From Eumeta japonica (Eukaryota; Arthropoda; Insecta; Lepidoptera; Psychidae): a stretch of 64,000 nucleotides of DNA. Below the pieces are notes generated by a model. The model saw only the letters and a program-made list of their open reading frames with translations, was not told the DNA's origin and did no database searches. The stretch's first letter is position 1; every line of letters begins with the position of its first letter. The position numbers and the translations under genes were made by a program. Positions 1 through 11,508 of the stretch are shown in pieces. The stretch spans positions 372,001 through 436,000 of the forward strand of contig BGZK01000019.1 of the NCBI GenBank assembly GCA_005406025.1, written 5' to 3'.

Positions 1-640
1 CTACATAAAATTTTACATTACGCTGTTGACTCTGAATCTTTCCTTTTTTCTGCTAATTCTTAAACACAGCTCCGGTCTTTCTCTCTTCCACGTTCTATAG
101 CAAGCTTTAACCCCATACGAATCTACAAAAATAATACATGCCTCTACAACCCACTAATTAGAATGTATAGTAACTACAATAATATTACTAAAATGAATGC
201 CGACATCGATGTTTTCAATCATTAAAAAAATTAGTTGACTTCTGATAATCTCTGTCCTAAAGACATGAAAACAAATTGATATGTAATTATATTTAATACC
301 TGGCATTTAAACTTAACAATGCACATATGCTTTAATTTACCTACTCTTATGTTATCGGTTTCAATATTTATTTGTTAGTGTTTGTTTTTCTTGGTGTTTT
401 TTTATTTATTTTTTTTCTCTTAGTTATAATAGTGCGATGTTAATCATATTCAGTACACTCTTTTGGACTTCAGCCTAGAATTGATATTTGTATTTTATAT
501 AATCCACACTAATGGTATCTCATTGTAGATTTTTAATCGTACTTTGCAACGTCAAAATAGAGTGAGACAGATAAAGCAAAATTAGGCACGAGTTAGCCAA
601 ACTGCGTGGACTACGACAGAGGACAGTGATTCCAAAGTAA
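1..640. other. AT-rich non-coding stretch
   Basis: No open frame, RNA gene or repeat that I can recognise. The base composition is AT-rich with short homopolymer runs, as in most of the window. Confidence 0.6.
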
Positions 641-860
641 TAGTTGGTTCGCGTTGAAAGTACAAAGCAGTAGCTCCGCCCCGCTGCGTCGGCGCGCGCG
701 CGGACCCGCGGCTGTCTCTGGGGAATATTGCTCCTCTTTCGTTTACAGCCCGGCCTTGAGAAACCTTTTGTTGAGCATCGGCGTTATATCTCGTAAGTTA
801 TGGGAGTCGGACCGAGACGCCGACGAACGCTGAGATGTAGTCGTATGTGAAATACGTTAT
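640..860 (+). promoter_or_regulatory. CpG-rich patch, possible promoter or untranslated first exon
   Basis: A short GC- and CpG-rich island (cgcgcgcgcg core near 690-705) stands out from AT-rich surroundings. A splice-donor match, tc|gtaagt, lies at 793 with GC-rich sequence upstream. A non-coding first exon on the plus strand ending at 792 is therefore possible. No start codon with a useful frame precedes the donor. The assignment is inference from composition and one splice consensus. Confidence 0.3.
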
Positions 861-1743
861 AAGCAGGAGTGTATAAATGAAAATTGTTTTGACGCGTAAC
901 ACCGGTGAACCTTATTCGTGCCATCAAATAAATTAAACCTGTATATCACTACATAGATTTATAACAATGATAGGTTTGTGGAATGTAGTAAACAAATTAA
1001 ATGAACGTCACTAACATACATCGAGAGCAGAACCGCTTGCCACAACTTTCGGATAGAAAATTTAAAACCATACTCAACATTATCACATAGTATCGATTGT
1101 ATTATAAACTTTTGTGCAATAATAATTGACTTGTAAGGTATTAGTTCAACTAAATTACACAACTATTTATGGACACTAGATAGGAATAACACAAACGAGA
1201 AAACTTGCATTGAAGAACTACTCCCTGCCACAAGTATATTTGCATAATAGGCGTATTATGCTACATAACCATTAGCTAGAAAAAGAAATTCATTAAAAAC
1301 CATCCATCCATATATATACATTTTCTGTTGTTTGAATAGCACGTTATTTATCTACTAAATTAGTACAAACCTCAAGCAGTGATTTATGAATCGGTATTTC
1401 CCTTACAGTCTGTTGATTAATATAAATACAGGACTTAACTCGCGAGAATAGACGGGGATTTTTTTTCGAACTCGCACCTTGAGTTCTCCGTACAAACTTA
1501 ATTATGTCTGTAGAGATTCTATCTACCAAGAGTCTCAACGGATTTTAATTGTTTTCGATATAGACGCTGACGAGATATTGGCGATGTGGAAATCGAAAAA
1601 TTTTTGCTTTTGTTTTCAAAAGCTCTTGATTTTTTTTTTTTAATTTGACTTTGAAAACGTTACACTTTCATATAGGCAAGTTAAAAATGTTTTCCAATAG
1701 GTTCTACATCACGATCTATATTCCAACTTTATTTCCTTTACTT
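861..1743. other. AT-rich non-coding stretch
   Basis: Nothing recognisable. The short frames here (67 and 64 codons on the minus strand) have AT-driven composition and no splice context. Confidence 0.55.
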
Positions 1744-2065
1744 AGGCTGTGGACATCTTAGTTCATGCCATTCATGATTCTAAGTCAATGGGAAGTACCC
1801 TATCGGTTCCGATGTATATTCGATTGTAAAAATATAAGGCATGAATGGCCATATTTTTAGACTACTTTGCCTTAGAAGCTTGTTTTTTTTGTAGCTCCAA
1901 AAGATATAGAACATTTGAGATATCATTTTGTGTATTTAAACTTGACACCTCATGCGTTCCTAAAATAAAGCGTCTCTGTAGACAAAGAGACAGACAAACA
2001 GACAGACAACGAAGTTATACTACAAGGGTTTCTTTTTGGTTTTGCAATATGATAGCGTAAAAATG
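1744..2065 (+). repeat. Dispersed lepidopteran-type repeat with (ACAG)n-like tail
   Basis: The segment contains 'ggcatgaatggcc', 'cctcatgcgttcctaaaataaag' in pieces, then stacked 'agacagacaaacagacagac' and 'actacaagggtttc'. I recognise this order from a very common lepidopteran dispersed repeat whose consensus continues 'ataagggttccg'. A shorter relative of the tail lies at 36868-36970. It is non-coding; the 71-codon frame crossing it is incidental. Confidence 0.55.
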
Positions 2066-5000
2066 AAAAGGCTTCCACGTATTAAAATTTTTAAAAGATA
2101 TCTAATAATTACACAATCTTGTCTAATTTTCACTAATAATTTACTCGTGGAAAAGAATTGAATAAAAGTCATTAATAAGAATTACACACGGAAAGATTAA
2201 CAACGATGAATGGAGCTACAACAAATAAATATTCTTAATCTGTGCCATACATCGACTATTTAAGTGAAATTAATAATTATATTAGAACACAAAATCCTGT
2301 TTTTGTTCAATGCCTTGTTTCTCTTTTTTCAATCTTTTTCAATATTCAAAAACAGAAAACTCAGGAAAGGAGAGTTAATTCTATATAATCACAATGAATA
2401 TCTTCAAAACGAATGAAGACAAAAAACAAACAAAATTCTCGCCTAATCCAGAATCAAAATAACACTGGTACGTGATTATATTCTTTCACACTTCAAAACG
2501 TCAGACCTGCTGCAAATTCAAAGGCAACCGTTCAATTGATTTTATACATACACGCTCTCAACGTGCCAATGTTGTTATGATTTTAAACGAAACACCCTTG
2601 CGCAGCAGACCGCGCTGTCTCGGTCCGCTAAACAAAACAGAAAGTCAAAACAGTGTTTATTTACCAAGAACTCGCTTTGAAAGTATCTTTACAGGATGGA
2701 CAGCGACTAAGAATAGCCCTTTCATGTAATCGAAACATCACAAACAGAATACGAAACAAATAGCTGACAGGCAGACAGATGTATGCGAAGAGCTTTTTAA
2801 GGCACTCGTTGTGGATGAAAAGTCTAAAATTCGTACAAAACTAAAAAATTGCATCAAAAAATTAGCAAAGTTTTTTATAGAGTTTTGAAAATAAATTCAA
2901 AAAAAAAACAACCGGAAGAATAAACAAACACTATGTCACTTTAAATGATGGTTAAACCATACATTATATGATTTAAATCGCAAATCGAATGAGAATGTAT
3001 TCAGCATAAGAGATTAGTTATGCTTTATCCACCGTCCGTGGCGTATGGAGCCTTGAGTATGACAAAATACTAGCCCAACGCAAAAATTATCCGCAAAATT
3101 AAACACCACAATAACAAAGAGAAATTGCACAGTAATAAACGGAAAAATCAAGATGCTAAATGAATATTCCACTACAAAGTAACCATCTATGGTTTCAAAA
3201 ATACTCAGTTTGGGTAGCCTATTCAAAATCAAAAACACTAGACAAAAAAATATCAAATTGAAATAATGAACTTCAAATTTTTAAATTCGTTACAAACCTG
3301 AAGTCGAATGCATCACATAACTATTAAACGAATAATAAAAAGAAAAATACTCAAAAACAATGGCTTCGGAAGTGCTTTCACAACAAACATAAAATGCCAA
3401 AAAAGTTGTTTAAGGTTAGCGAAAATAAAATTGATTCGATCCATATACTATTACCCACAAATATGCATGTGATACAGCCAATAAAACGTTAATTTATTCA
3501 TACGCCACTAAAATATATTATGACTGCAAACGACAAAATGTAAATTCTAAAAGGAAAAAAGTCCCACATTCATCATTTTACTGAACAAAACCAAGCATTT
3601 CCACTGAACAAATTACATGAAATATTACAAAATGTGGAAGAAAATATCGAAGGTTTCAAAGAAAATGTGTTCTTTTTTCGTTTCCTTTGAAGAGGACTCC
3701 AGCAAAGTGTTAGTCAAAACTTCCCAAATAAAGGATGGCAACAAAACAGGTGACAATCGTAAAAAAAAATCGAATAAAACGTCGACAAACGACGTTTACG
3801 ATCAACTCGGCTAAAACTATAACGAACATTTTTTATTATATTTGTTTGATGTACTTATTTTTAGTGACGTAGGCGTATTCAAATGATTGACTGCTGAAAA
3901 ATAATACATTTTTAGATTATTAAAATGGCTACGAATAGTAGATACCTACGTAATAATAGATCTATATCGAAAGACTGTACTTTACATCACGATTGTCAAG
4001 AAATATACAAAATAGTAGGTCTATACCAAAAGACAACTTTTATCTTCACTATAATTAGGAATTATAAAAAACAGTAGATGTATATAAAAAAAAACCAAGT
4101 TCTACGTCAAAAGTAGTAAAATAATCTGAAATTAAAAGTCGTTGTCGAATAATCACATTATTTATAATATAGCATGAATATTGTGATAGCTCAAAAAGAC
4201 CACCCAACAACCACATCTGAGTGTCTGACAATTAATTGCTATATGAATATTTTACATGATTTTACGCATGTGCAGCGGCTGTTGGACCTAACTCTGACAG
4301 TCACAAAGATACCGATGCAATAACTCTATGTAAAACAGAATAAGATAACGTGTTCGTTTTTTAAATTGATTTGTGACTATTTACATTCGTAGAATGTATC
4401 AACACCACCCGCAGAGGATTTATTTGCCGTTAACCGAGCGCTGAACGGTCAGTTTTCTTTTGGCAATCACTGCATTCGCAAGTGCCATCGATTAAAAAGG
4501 CTTTCATAGTGTTTCCTGTGTTTGGTTGATTACCGATTTCTTTTAAATTTTTGTATTTCTGAGTGCTCACTCATCATCGTATCTCAATTCTGGCAACTCA
4601 ACAGCAATACATTCTATCAAAACGAATAACATTTATCAAGTAAAAATCAGGCAACAACTACATGATCGTTTTCGATTTTCACTTTTCTGTATAACGCTGC
4701 TCCACTAATGACTTGTAATCGAATTCGTCAGTATGCTCTTTAACTACAAACGGGCTAAAATAACAACGTTTGTCGTTGGCCGAATGGAGGATTAAAAATC
4801 AAATGTTCTCGATTCGTTATGTAAATTCAACAATTCACACGAAATTATTAATGGTATTTGCGTACGGTCCGCCGTCTCACTTCATTCATTGTATTTCTGT
4901 AAATCCCGAAACGGAGCGCTAACGAAAAAGCTTCACAAAACCTAATTCAAATCATAATAACGTTTAGATTATATATAAATACAATTATATATTGAAAGCC

Positions 5001-5492
5001 CTCCTACAGGCGGGTTTTGAATTAATTGTTATTGATGCATCGAACAAAATATATGGTAAATGGTTAATTTAACAGGCCAACCATTCAATTTCCACTATTT
5101 TTGAGGTCAAAAAAGTTGAAATTGGACAAACATATATGTTTAAGCACAAGCAGCAGAAGAGGAACTAAAAATCTGTCGGATGTTGTTAACGAACCGTTAA
5201 TAATTGTTTACAGAACTTTTAAAATACTTGCTTTATTTATCTACAACGATAATTGTCTAATAATTTCAATAGTTTTAATAATGACCTTATAACAATCCTA
5301 TCCTAAAGGTTTGGAGATGATTAAATTTTGGAAAAAACATTTGATTTTATGAAAGTTTTTTAAAGTAATTTAAAACATAACGAAATTATTCTAAACTTTG
5401 TAAATCAACTGAACTTACAACTTTGCATTTTTTTGCTTAAAACTTTCGAACGTTCTTACGTTCGAAAAAATTGACCACTATGTATGTATAAA

Positions 5493-5560
5493 TACAAATA
5501 CACACACAACACACACATATCCGCACGCACATATACAAACACACAAACTTACTACATACA
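5493..5560. repeat. CA-rich microsatellite-like tract
   Basis: Interrupted 'acacacac' and 'cacatatacaaacacac' runs. This is simple sequence. Confidence 0.7.
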
Positions 5561-5949
5561 GTCTACGGACACCGTCGTAATAGCTTCCTAGCACCTTAAT
5601 ATAGTCTAAAATTACAATCTAATAAAAATTTGAGTATTGAATTTGTAAAATTTAGGATAAATATTGCTTATCAAAAACAACACATTTAAAAAATGACACG
5701 TGTGTGAGCATACATCAAAACGTATAAAACAGTTGCTCGTGTTGAAACTGTCACTCTATGACCATTATTATTGTCCCAAATTAAACTGTGTGCCAACACA
5801 TGTCGTGCAGGTGGTAACCTCGTTTGATCAATGAACAAATGCATAAAATTGAATATTTGTTTGTTCATTTTGTATAAGTTCACGTATCTTTTGTGCGATT
5901 ACGATGAAATGTTGATGAATTGTATGCTCTCTCGGGAAAGTTTCTGAAA

Positions 5950-6115
5950 AAAAAAGCTATATCTTTTAAATTAAATACGGCCGGAAATGAAATTAAAATC
6001 AAGCACGAGAACGAGACCAAAATTGAAACAAGCAGTAAAACCGGAATCCCTTGTAATAGAGAACAGGACTCGAACGGGGAGCTCAATTTAAAAACAAAAA
6101 TAACTAGTTATAATT
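5950..6115. repeat. Purine-rich degenerate tract
   Basis: The plus strand is strongly purine-rich with a loose period ('gaacgagac', 'caagcacgag', 'gaacaggactcgaacgg'). It keeps frames open on both strands, which explains the two overlapping 65- and 68-codon frames here. Its pyrimidine-rich mirror type appears at 8600-8860 and 33640-33965. Confidence 0.4.
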
Positions 6116-6754
6116 GATGAAGAAATTTTTCCTATGTACACGTGGGCGAGCCACCTGACAGCTAGTGTAGGATATTTCTACTTTCTGTTTAATTGATATC
6201 TACATAATTATCAATGAGTGCAGCCTTAAATTTAAAGGTGTATTTTCTAACACTAATCGATGCATTTAAGTTAAAACAAAAAATCATTTAACATAATTTT
6301 ATCTCAATCTATCTTCGCTAGTAAAATCAAAATAAAAATTGTTTTATGAGTGATGTGCGAGTAACGTTCAAATATTTCAATCTATACTTACTATTCCAAT
6401 ACAAGTTTATACGCAGGCTTTAACGGGATCTCTCCGGAGCACGAGTATCTATGAACCCCCCCCTCCATAAGCTTGTTCTTTATTGTGCGTTTCCGCTGCG
6501 TAGGTATGATATTATTTTAAACAACAAGTCCCTCCTTATTGTTGTTTCATGTTCTCCGTCTGTTCTTTAATTAGGCAGCAGAGACCTCTGCTTTCACAAT
6601 AGAAACCTGAAATTCAATTGCACTGTACCCGGATGTCAAATAAAGGCTCTATAGTCAACTTGAAACTATATGGTGCGGCGAATTGCGCTGGTTGGAAAAA
6701 TTTTGTTCCAGAAGAATGATACACTCAAAAGGATAGAAAATAGAAAGGACTCAC

Positions 6755-6876
6755 CTGTAGTACTTCGATATCCTTCGAGTGGCCGACATCTTTTGTTCTT
6801 ACTCGTTTAATTACTGTATAGCGGCGCGGGCGCGGAGTTCGCGAAAAGTCCGTTGCAAATTGCAAGTCGATTGGTA
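6755..6876 (-). CDS. Candidate internal coding exon of an unidentified gene
   Basis: Read on the minus strand, a pyrimidine-rich run (gccccccctttccctcataaag) leads into an acceptor cag at 6879-6877. The exon covers 122 nt and ends with a consensus donor, CAG|GTGAGT, at 6755/6754. One frame is open throughout: two bases complete a codon, then 40 codons starting PIDLQFATDFSRTPR and ending KDIEVLQ, so it exits in phase 0. The segment is GC-richer than its flanks. I do not recognise the protein. A second reading is possible: an ATG at 6789 in another frame gives MSATRRISKYY and reaches the same donor, which would make this a first coding exon. Further exons would lie at lower coordinates or outside the window; I found none with confidence. 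Confidence 0.4.
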
Positions 6877-6879
6877 CTG

Positions 6880-9429
6880 CTTTATGAGGGAAAGGGGGGG
6901 CAATATGAAAAGATATAAGCAATGATAACAACAATATGTGTCATCATTTTAACACAAAACACCAACCAAATTACGGCGCAACTACTATATATATAAAATT
7001 CATAAGCGACTATGTACACTCGTGTAAAAGATTTTACACTTAACTATGATTCTGTAAATGCGTAAATGATGTGCATGGCAAAAGTCATAAACAGGTAAAT
7101 AAAATGTAAGTATGTGTCTACTTATTAATTAAATGTATATAGAAGTATCCATATAACTGTGATATGCTATTTACAAGATATCTGAATACGAATCACTTTT
7201 TTTTCATATTTTTTCTTAATTTTATCTTACAGGAAATAATAAGTAATTTTTGGATACAACAAAAAATGCTTATCCGTATCCTGTGCCATCAGTTCTTCGT
7301 GATCTTTAACTCTGTCCATTTTGAAGCCGGACTTCAAATTACTCCATCTCCTTCAATTCCATAATCCGCTTCCCTATTACGCAAAATGAGATGATCACCA
7401 TGAACATTGTAACAATGTTGAGTATACTGCTTCCGTAAATTGTTTTTCTGTATCAAATGTCGATTTCAAAGATAAAAAATTATTGTATTGCATTAAATTA
7501 ACATTTATAATTACGTATTTGTAAAACAAAAAGTCTCCGACGACTGAGACACTAAAATGAACAGAAGATAAAAAAAAGAGAAGGTCACGGATCACGCTAC
7601 AGATGCGTTACAATTTTAAAACTTTAATACATTTTTTTCATAAATCTCATCACAAGATTTGTAGAGGAAAATGGGATCCTTAAAAACTTTCGGTATCCCC
7701 GGATTTGAGAGAAATGACGTCAATTTTTGGCACATCCCCTCACGTCATGTCGCCATCGTCCGCAGAGCCGACACACCCTCCTAATTCCGAATGGCGTGAT
7801 ATATGGACGGCCGCTTTGCTCGACTGCACATTAAAAATATCCGCCATAAAAAGCGAAATTAAGAAAGTTCTCCTGTATTGAGATCATTTTTTTCTCCGTC
7901 ATATGAAAGCCACTCACCGAACTTAGATAGAGTATTTAGAAGCTTAAAGCTTATAGAGTCAAAGTAAAATAACACAATCGTAGATTTTGTTTCATCAAAA
8001 TCGTTTCCTTAATGATAGGTGATTTTTTAAATGTTTATGTTATAAAAAATATGATAGAGAAACATTAAGTACTTTAAAAAATGGAAATGTAGGTCCAAGT
8101 TGAAATTAAAGTCAAATTAAACACACGCTTTGTGCTTCAGAGTGCACGTCAACACGCGTCGTCACAGCGGTGACAGCGTACTTCCTAGGCTATACTAGGT
8201 CAAGGTTTTGGGGCGAAGCCCTCCAATCTAAATTAAAAAGATTGCGGGAAGTGATACTCAGCAGGATGATCGAAACCATCTTCATTAGATAAGAAGGCGC
8301 GATCTTTATTGACAATCCATAATTAAATTGAAAGTTAAAGTGTATTGTATAACAGCAAGTTCACGTGGACGGAATCCGTACGAGTGCTAGTATTTGAATA
8401 TAATAATGCCATAAAGTTCAATTTTACGGACGTTTATTCTTAAAGATACTTAAATAAGGCAACTGTGCTTACTGTAATTGAATGAACGCAAATAAGTATG
8501 GGCTCAGCTTCATAGAAATTTACAACGAGTACATAACGATTTATGCACACACTAGATTTTTCCCGCGGCTTCGCTGTTTAGACATCGAATGAGTTCTCTC
8601 ATCTTTTACAGCCTCCGATCACGCTGTCAACCGCAGGTTCCATGTTGTTCCCTCTTTCGACTTTTGTCCCGATTTTGGTCCTAATCTACGTTCCGCTTCT
8701 GTTCAACACACATATAATGCGCCCGCAGCTCAGTTGCATAAACAGACAACGAATTTTTTCAACTTATATACCGCTAGATAACGTTGTTAACCATGATACC
8801 GATATCAATCTTATTTACGATTCCGACCTTGAATCGATGTTGAACTCGAATCTCTTTTAAACATTGTCGTTATAACTAAAGTCGCTATAACTAAAGAATT
8901 CGTTCTACAATTGTGCAAGCGAAACCACGAGCAAAAGTTAGTGTTATTAGTAGGATTTAATTTACTATACTTATGCACTCCAAACAAAGTGTTTCAAGAA
9001 CCATTAAATGGAAAAACAACAACTTTAGATAAGCACATTTTTTCCTAACATCAGTGACCCTAACTTAAAAGACATAATATAATATTCAAAAATGAAGTAA
9101 TATTTAGATGTACAATTAATAAAAGTCCATTAACATTACAATTGTTTCATTCCCTTTGGGAATTTAAATTGTTTGTTACTACTTCGTTTTAATTTTCTTG
9201 TAATATTAGATGTTCTATAAGTGTGAATTATTTCTGGCAGTTAGTTTCAGAGATAGAGATGATAAGTTATGTACTTTTTTTAGACTAGAGTTTATATCGT
9301 TGTCCCTTAAGACTAGAATTGAAAAAAAAACAAACCTATTTTAAATCCTTAATGCAAGTCCTCTCGAATCATAGACATGACACACAAAACACAAAAAAAA
9401 TTACCGAATTATCATTAAGTATTATCACT
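6880..9429. other. AT-rich non-coding stretch with a pyrimidine-rich tract
   Basis: No gene recognised. A modest GC-richer block lies at 7680-7840. A 66-codon frame (7164-7364) sits after an acceptor-like ttttatcttacag but has no donor or family signature. Confidence 0.45.
8600..8860 (+). repeat. Pyrimidine-rich degenerate tract
   Basis: Loose repetition of units such as 'ttccgatt', 'cccgattttggtcc' and 'gattccgacc' makes one frame open for 72 codons. The same style of sequence recurs at 33640-33965, so I treat it as degenerate simple sequence rather than a gene. Confidence 0.35.
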
Positions 9430-9492
9430 TCAGATTTTATGTAATGATATTTCATTACATAAAATCTGACTTATTAGTCTGAAATTAATAAG
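9430..9492. repeat. Two adjacent hairpin-forming inverted repeats
   Basis: Positions 9430-9447 and 9452-9469 are perfect 18-bp inverted arms (tcagattttatgtaatga) around a 4-nt spacer. Directly after it, 9470-9476 and 9486-9492 form a 7-bp stem (cttatta/taataag). The function is unknown. Such a structure may come from a MITE remnant or a small hairpin RNA locus. Confidence 0.6.
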
Positions 9493-9767
9493 GAAAACAG
9501 ATGTGAATAAATAATTTCTTCAACTGCGTCCAATTTGAATTCATAACAAATACGGACACTAGAAAAAAAAGGTCGTACGTACGGATAGACAGTTATTCAT
9601 CAAAGCGAACTATTAAGGGTTCAGCTTTCACATTTAAGTATAGAATATTAAAAAATATACCCTCGTTTCGATCCCTCTTTGACATTTTTCATTTCCTTGC
9701 ACGACAACGAAATTAACAATTAATTTCAATTTACCCAGTAACCATTTACCCAGTAATAAACCGACGC

Positions 9768-10090
9768 GTACATAGTTGCGCGTCGCCGCAAGCGCGAAGC
9801 TGTACATAGAGCGTTCTCACTGCGGCGCTGGGCGGCGCTGGGCGGCGCGCGCCGGCGGCCGCGGGCCCGCCTGATTGCCGGTTGTCTTCGCCAAGATTGA
9901 GTGCTCGTTGCCTCGACTCCAATTAGTATCCCCCCGTTTGTCTGCCTGTAATTCCCTTCTGAAGCCCTTTCCCGGCGAGCTTTCGGCTCGACACACTCGT
10001 CTGTGCGAAGTGTTTGACGGGTTTAAAATGTGATTAAATATACGGCGAGCGAGGTGAAGTTAGGAAGTGAAGAGGTCGTATTAAATTGAA
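9768..10090. promoter_or_regulatory. Strong CpG island-like block
   Basis: This is the most GC-rich segment of the window. It contains three tandem copies of a ggcggcgctg-type unit (9821-9850) and a gccggcggccgcgggcccgc run. The sequence grades back to AT-rich at both ends. No coding frame runs through it. A promoter, enhancer or non-coding first exon is the simplest explanation, but the direction is unclear. Confidence 0.4.
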
Positions 10091-10829
10091 GCCAAACGCT
10101 AAATGTAAACGCGCCGTTAGCGTTCTGTACTATGGTTTTGCATTTCAAAATAAATGAGGCAAATTTTGTTTTTTTTTTTTTTAGTTATTCGATAGCACAA
10201 ATATGAGCTATATTAAAAATCACTAAACCGATATACTACATCGAAGTACAGCCGAGCAATAATTATTAACTGTCTAAGTATTTATTAAGCAGTTTCACTT
10301 TTAGTAACGAGAAATAAATTCATTGTTAATTATTCTACATAATAATTAACATTGAATTTATATTTATTAATTTAAAAATAAAAGAACATAGCAAATAAAA
10401 ATAAAAGTAAAATCAACCCAAAATTTAGAGATACGATACGATTCCTGCATAATAGGTATGGAGTGTTGATGAAAGATAGATGTAGGAATAGTGATTTCAG
10501 AGAGCGATGTGGTCCGAAGGAATGTGTAGTCGCTAGAGTAGAAAAAGTTATTATTATTGTTAACTCATGCTTAAAAGGGTAAGTAGAGACTACATTTTCA
10601 CACGGTATGTGAAAATCTATAGTCATCATTCTCATATTCGCATATCTCTCTCGCTTCACTGACATCTATCAGTCGTTTCGTACTAACTCCACGGTTCCTT
10701 ATAATTTGGCCCTTTTTTTTACTAAGCGACTAATATTATAGATAAAAGATTTATTTCACGCGACCCTTGAGATTGCAACTCCGTAAAATAAAATAATATA
10801 CCGTATTAAACGGACGACAAAATACAAAA
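10091..10829. other. AT-rich non-coding stretch
   Basis: Contains a 97-codon minus-strand frame (10372-10665) whose end is a hydrophobic, Phe/Leu-rich string typical of AT-rich chance frames. No family signature. Confidence 0.45.
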
Positions 10830-11235
10830 ATCATGTTTCGCAAATTCCGGCACGTAAAACAATCGGTCTCCCGACTAACTTCTAACCGTCACACATCGCT
10901 CGCGTTCGTTCCGCACGTCGCCGTGAGGCACGCGGACGATATTCCGATAGCGCGAGGCGGGAGTTTCCTGAAACAAATAAATTCCAGGAACTCGACTCCG
11001 ACTCCCCGTAGTCATGAGGCGCGTACGTGCTGAGGCCGCGATTTAGGCAATGCGGACTGCGCACGCACCGGCCTCGTGTGCGCTCAGTCGTTACACGACG
11101 CGATATATTGACCTCGTGCACCCCGAGTCACCCCGAGTCGACGCCGCCTAAGCTATTTGCGTGCTGGCGCTCTCGAACGACACGATTCGCTAACGACGGC
11201 GAGCTGTAGGCCGGTGTCGTGAGGCGTAGCATGTG
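10830..11235. promoter_or_regulatory. CpG-rich block with overlapping incidental frames
   Basis: GC- and CpG-rich segment in which 60-80-codon frames run on both strands at once, as expected when stop codons are rare. It includes an imperfect inverted repeat, gagtttcctg/caggaactc (10960-10992). None of the frames resembles a known family. A regulatory or untranslated role is inferred from composition only. Confidence 0.35.
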
Positions 11236-11443
11236 ATATTCGGTTTCCCGTTTTTTCTCGTTTTCGTAATATTGTGAAAAAGAATAGTTCAAATATATTT
11301 TGTTTTATATTCTCTTTGGAACTGAAGATTTTCTCTGTTCAATTATTGGTATAAAACAATGATACCTCTTTGTTAATAACTCTGCTTTATATCACTCCTT
11401 GCAATATATACATATATTTTTATATATAGTTAAAAATACATTG
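11236..11443. other. AT-rich non-coding stretch
   Basis: Includes an AT dinucleotide-rich run near 11405-11430. Nothing else seen. Confidence 0.5.
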
Positions 11444-11508
11444 ATCAGTATCGAACCCATACCTTCTGGTTCGAAAGCTCCTCTTTTGATCATTAAGCCA
11501 CCAATACG
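11444..11508 (-). repeat. tRNA-like relic (SINE head or tRNA pseudogene)
   Basis: On the minus strand an A-box-like tggcttaatgatc begins at 11500 and a B-box ggttcgatac at 11457, a spacing of about 43 nt as in tRNA genes. A T-arm-like stem (gtat/atac around gggttcg) and an anticodon-arm-like stem (ctttc/gaagg) can be drawn. There is no clean acceptor stem, so it is more likely a SINE head or pseudogene than a working tRNA. Confidence 0.35.

Larger units (their letters stand above)
2066..6750. other. AT-rich non-coding stretch
   Basis: Long gene-poor stretch. It holds a CA-rich tract (5493-5560) and a purine-rich tract (5950-6115), listed separately. An 85-codon plus-strand frame at 2472-2729 and an 80-codon hydrophobic minus-strand frame at 3014-3256 have no splice sites or family signature that I can see. 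Confidence 0.5.

Noticed and set aside
3014..3256. Hydrophobic 80-codon minus-strand frame as a membrane protein
   Set aside because: TTT/ATT-rich composition explains the hydrophobicity; there is no supporting context.
10372..10665. 97-codon minus-strand frame
   Set aside because: It ends in a Phe/Leu-rich string typical of AT-rich chance frames.
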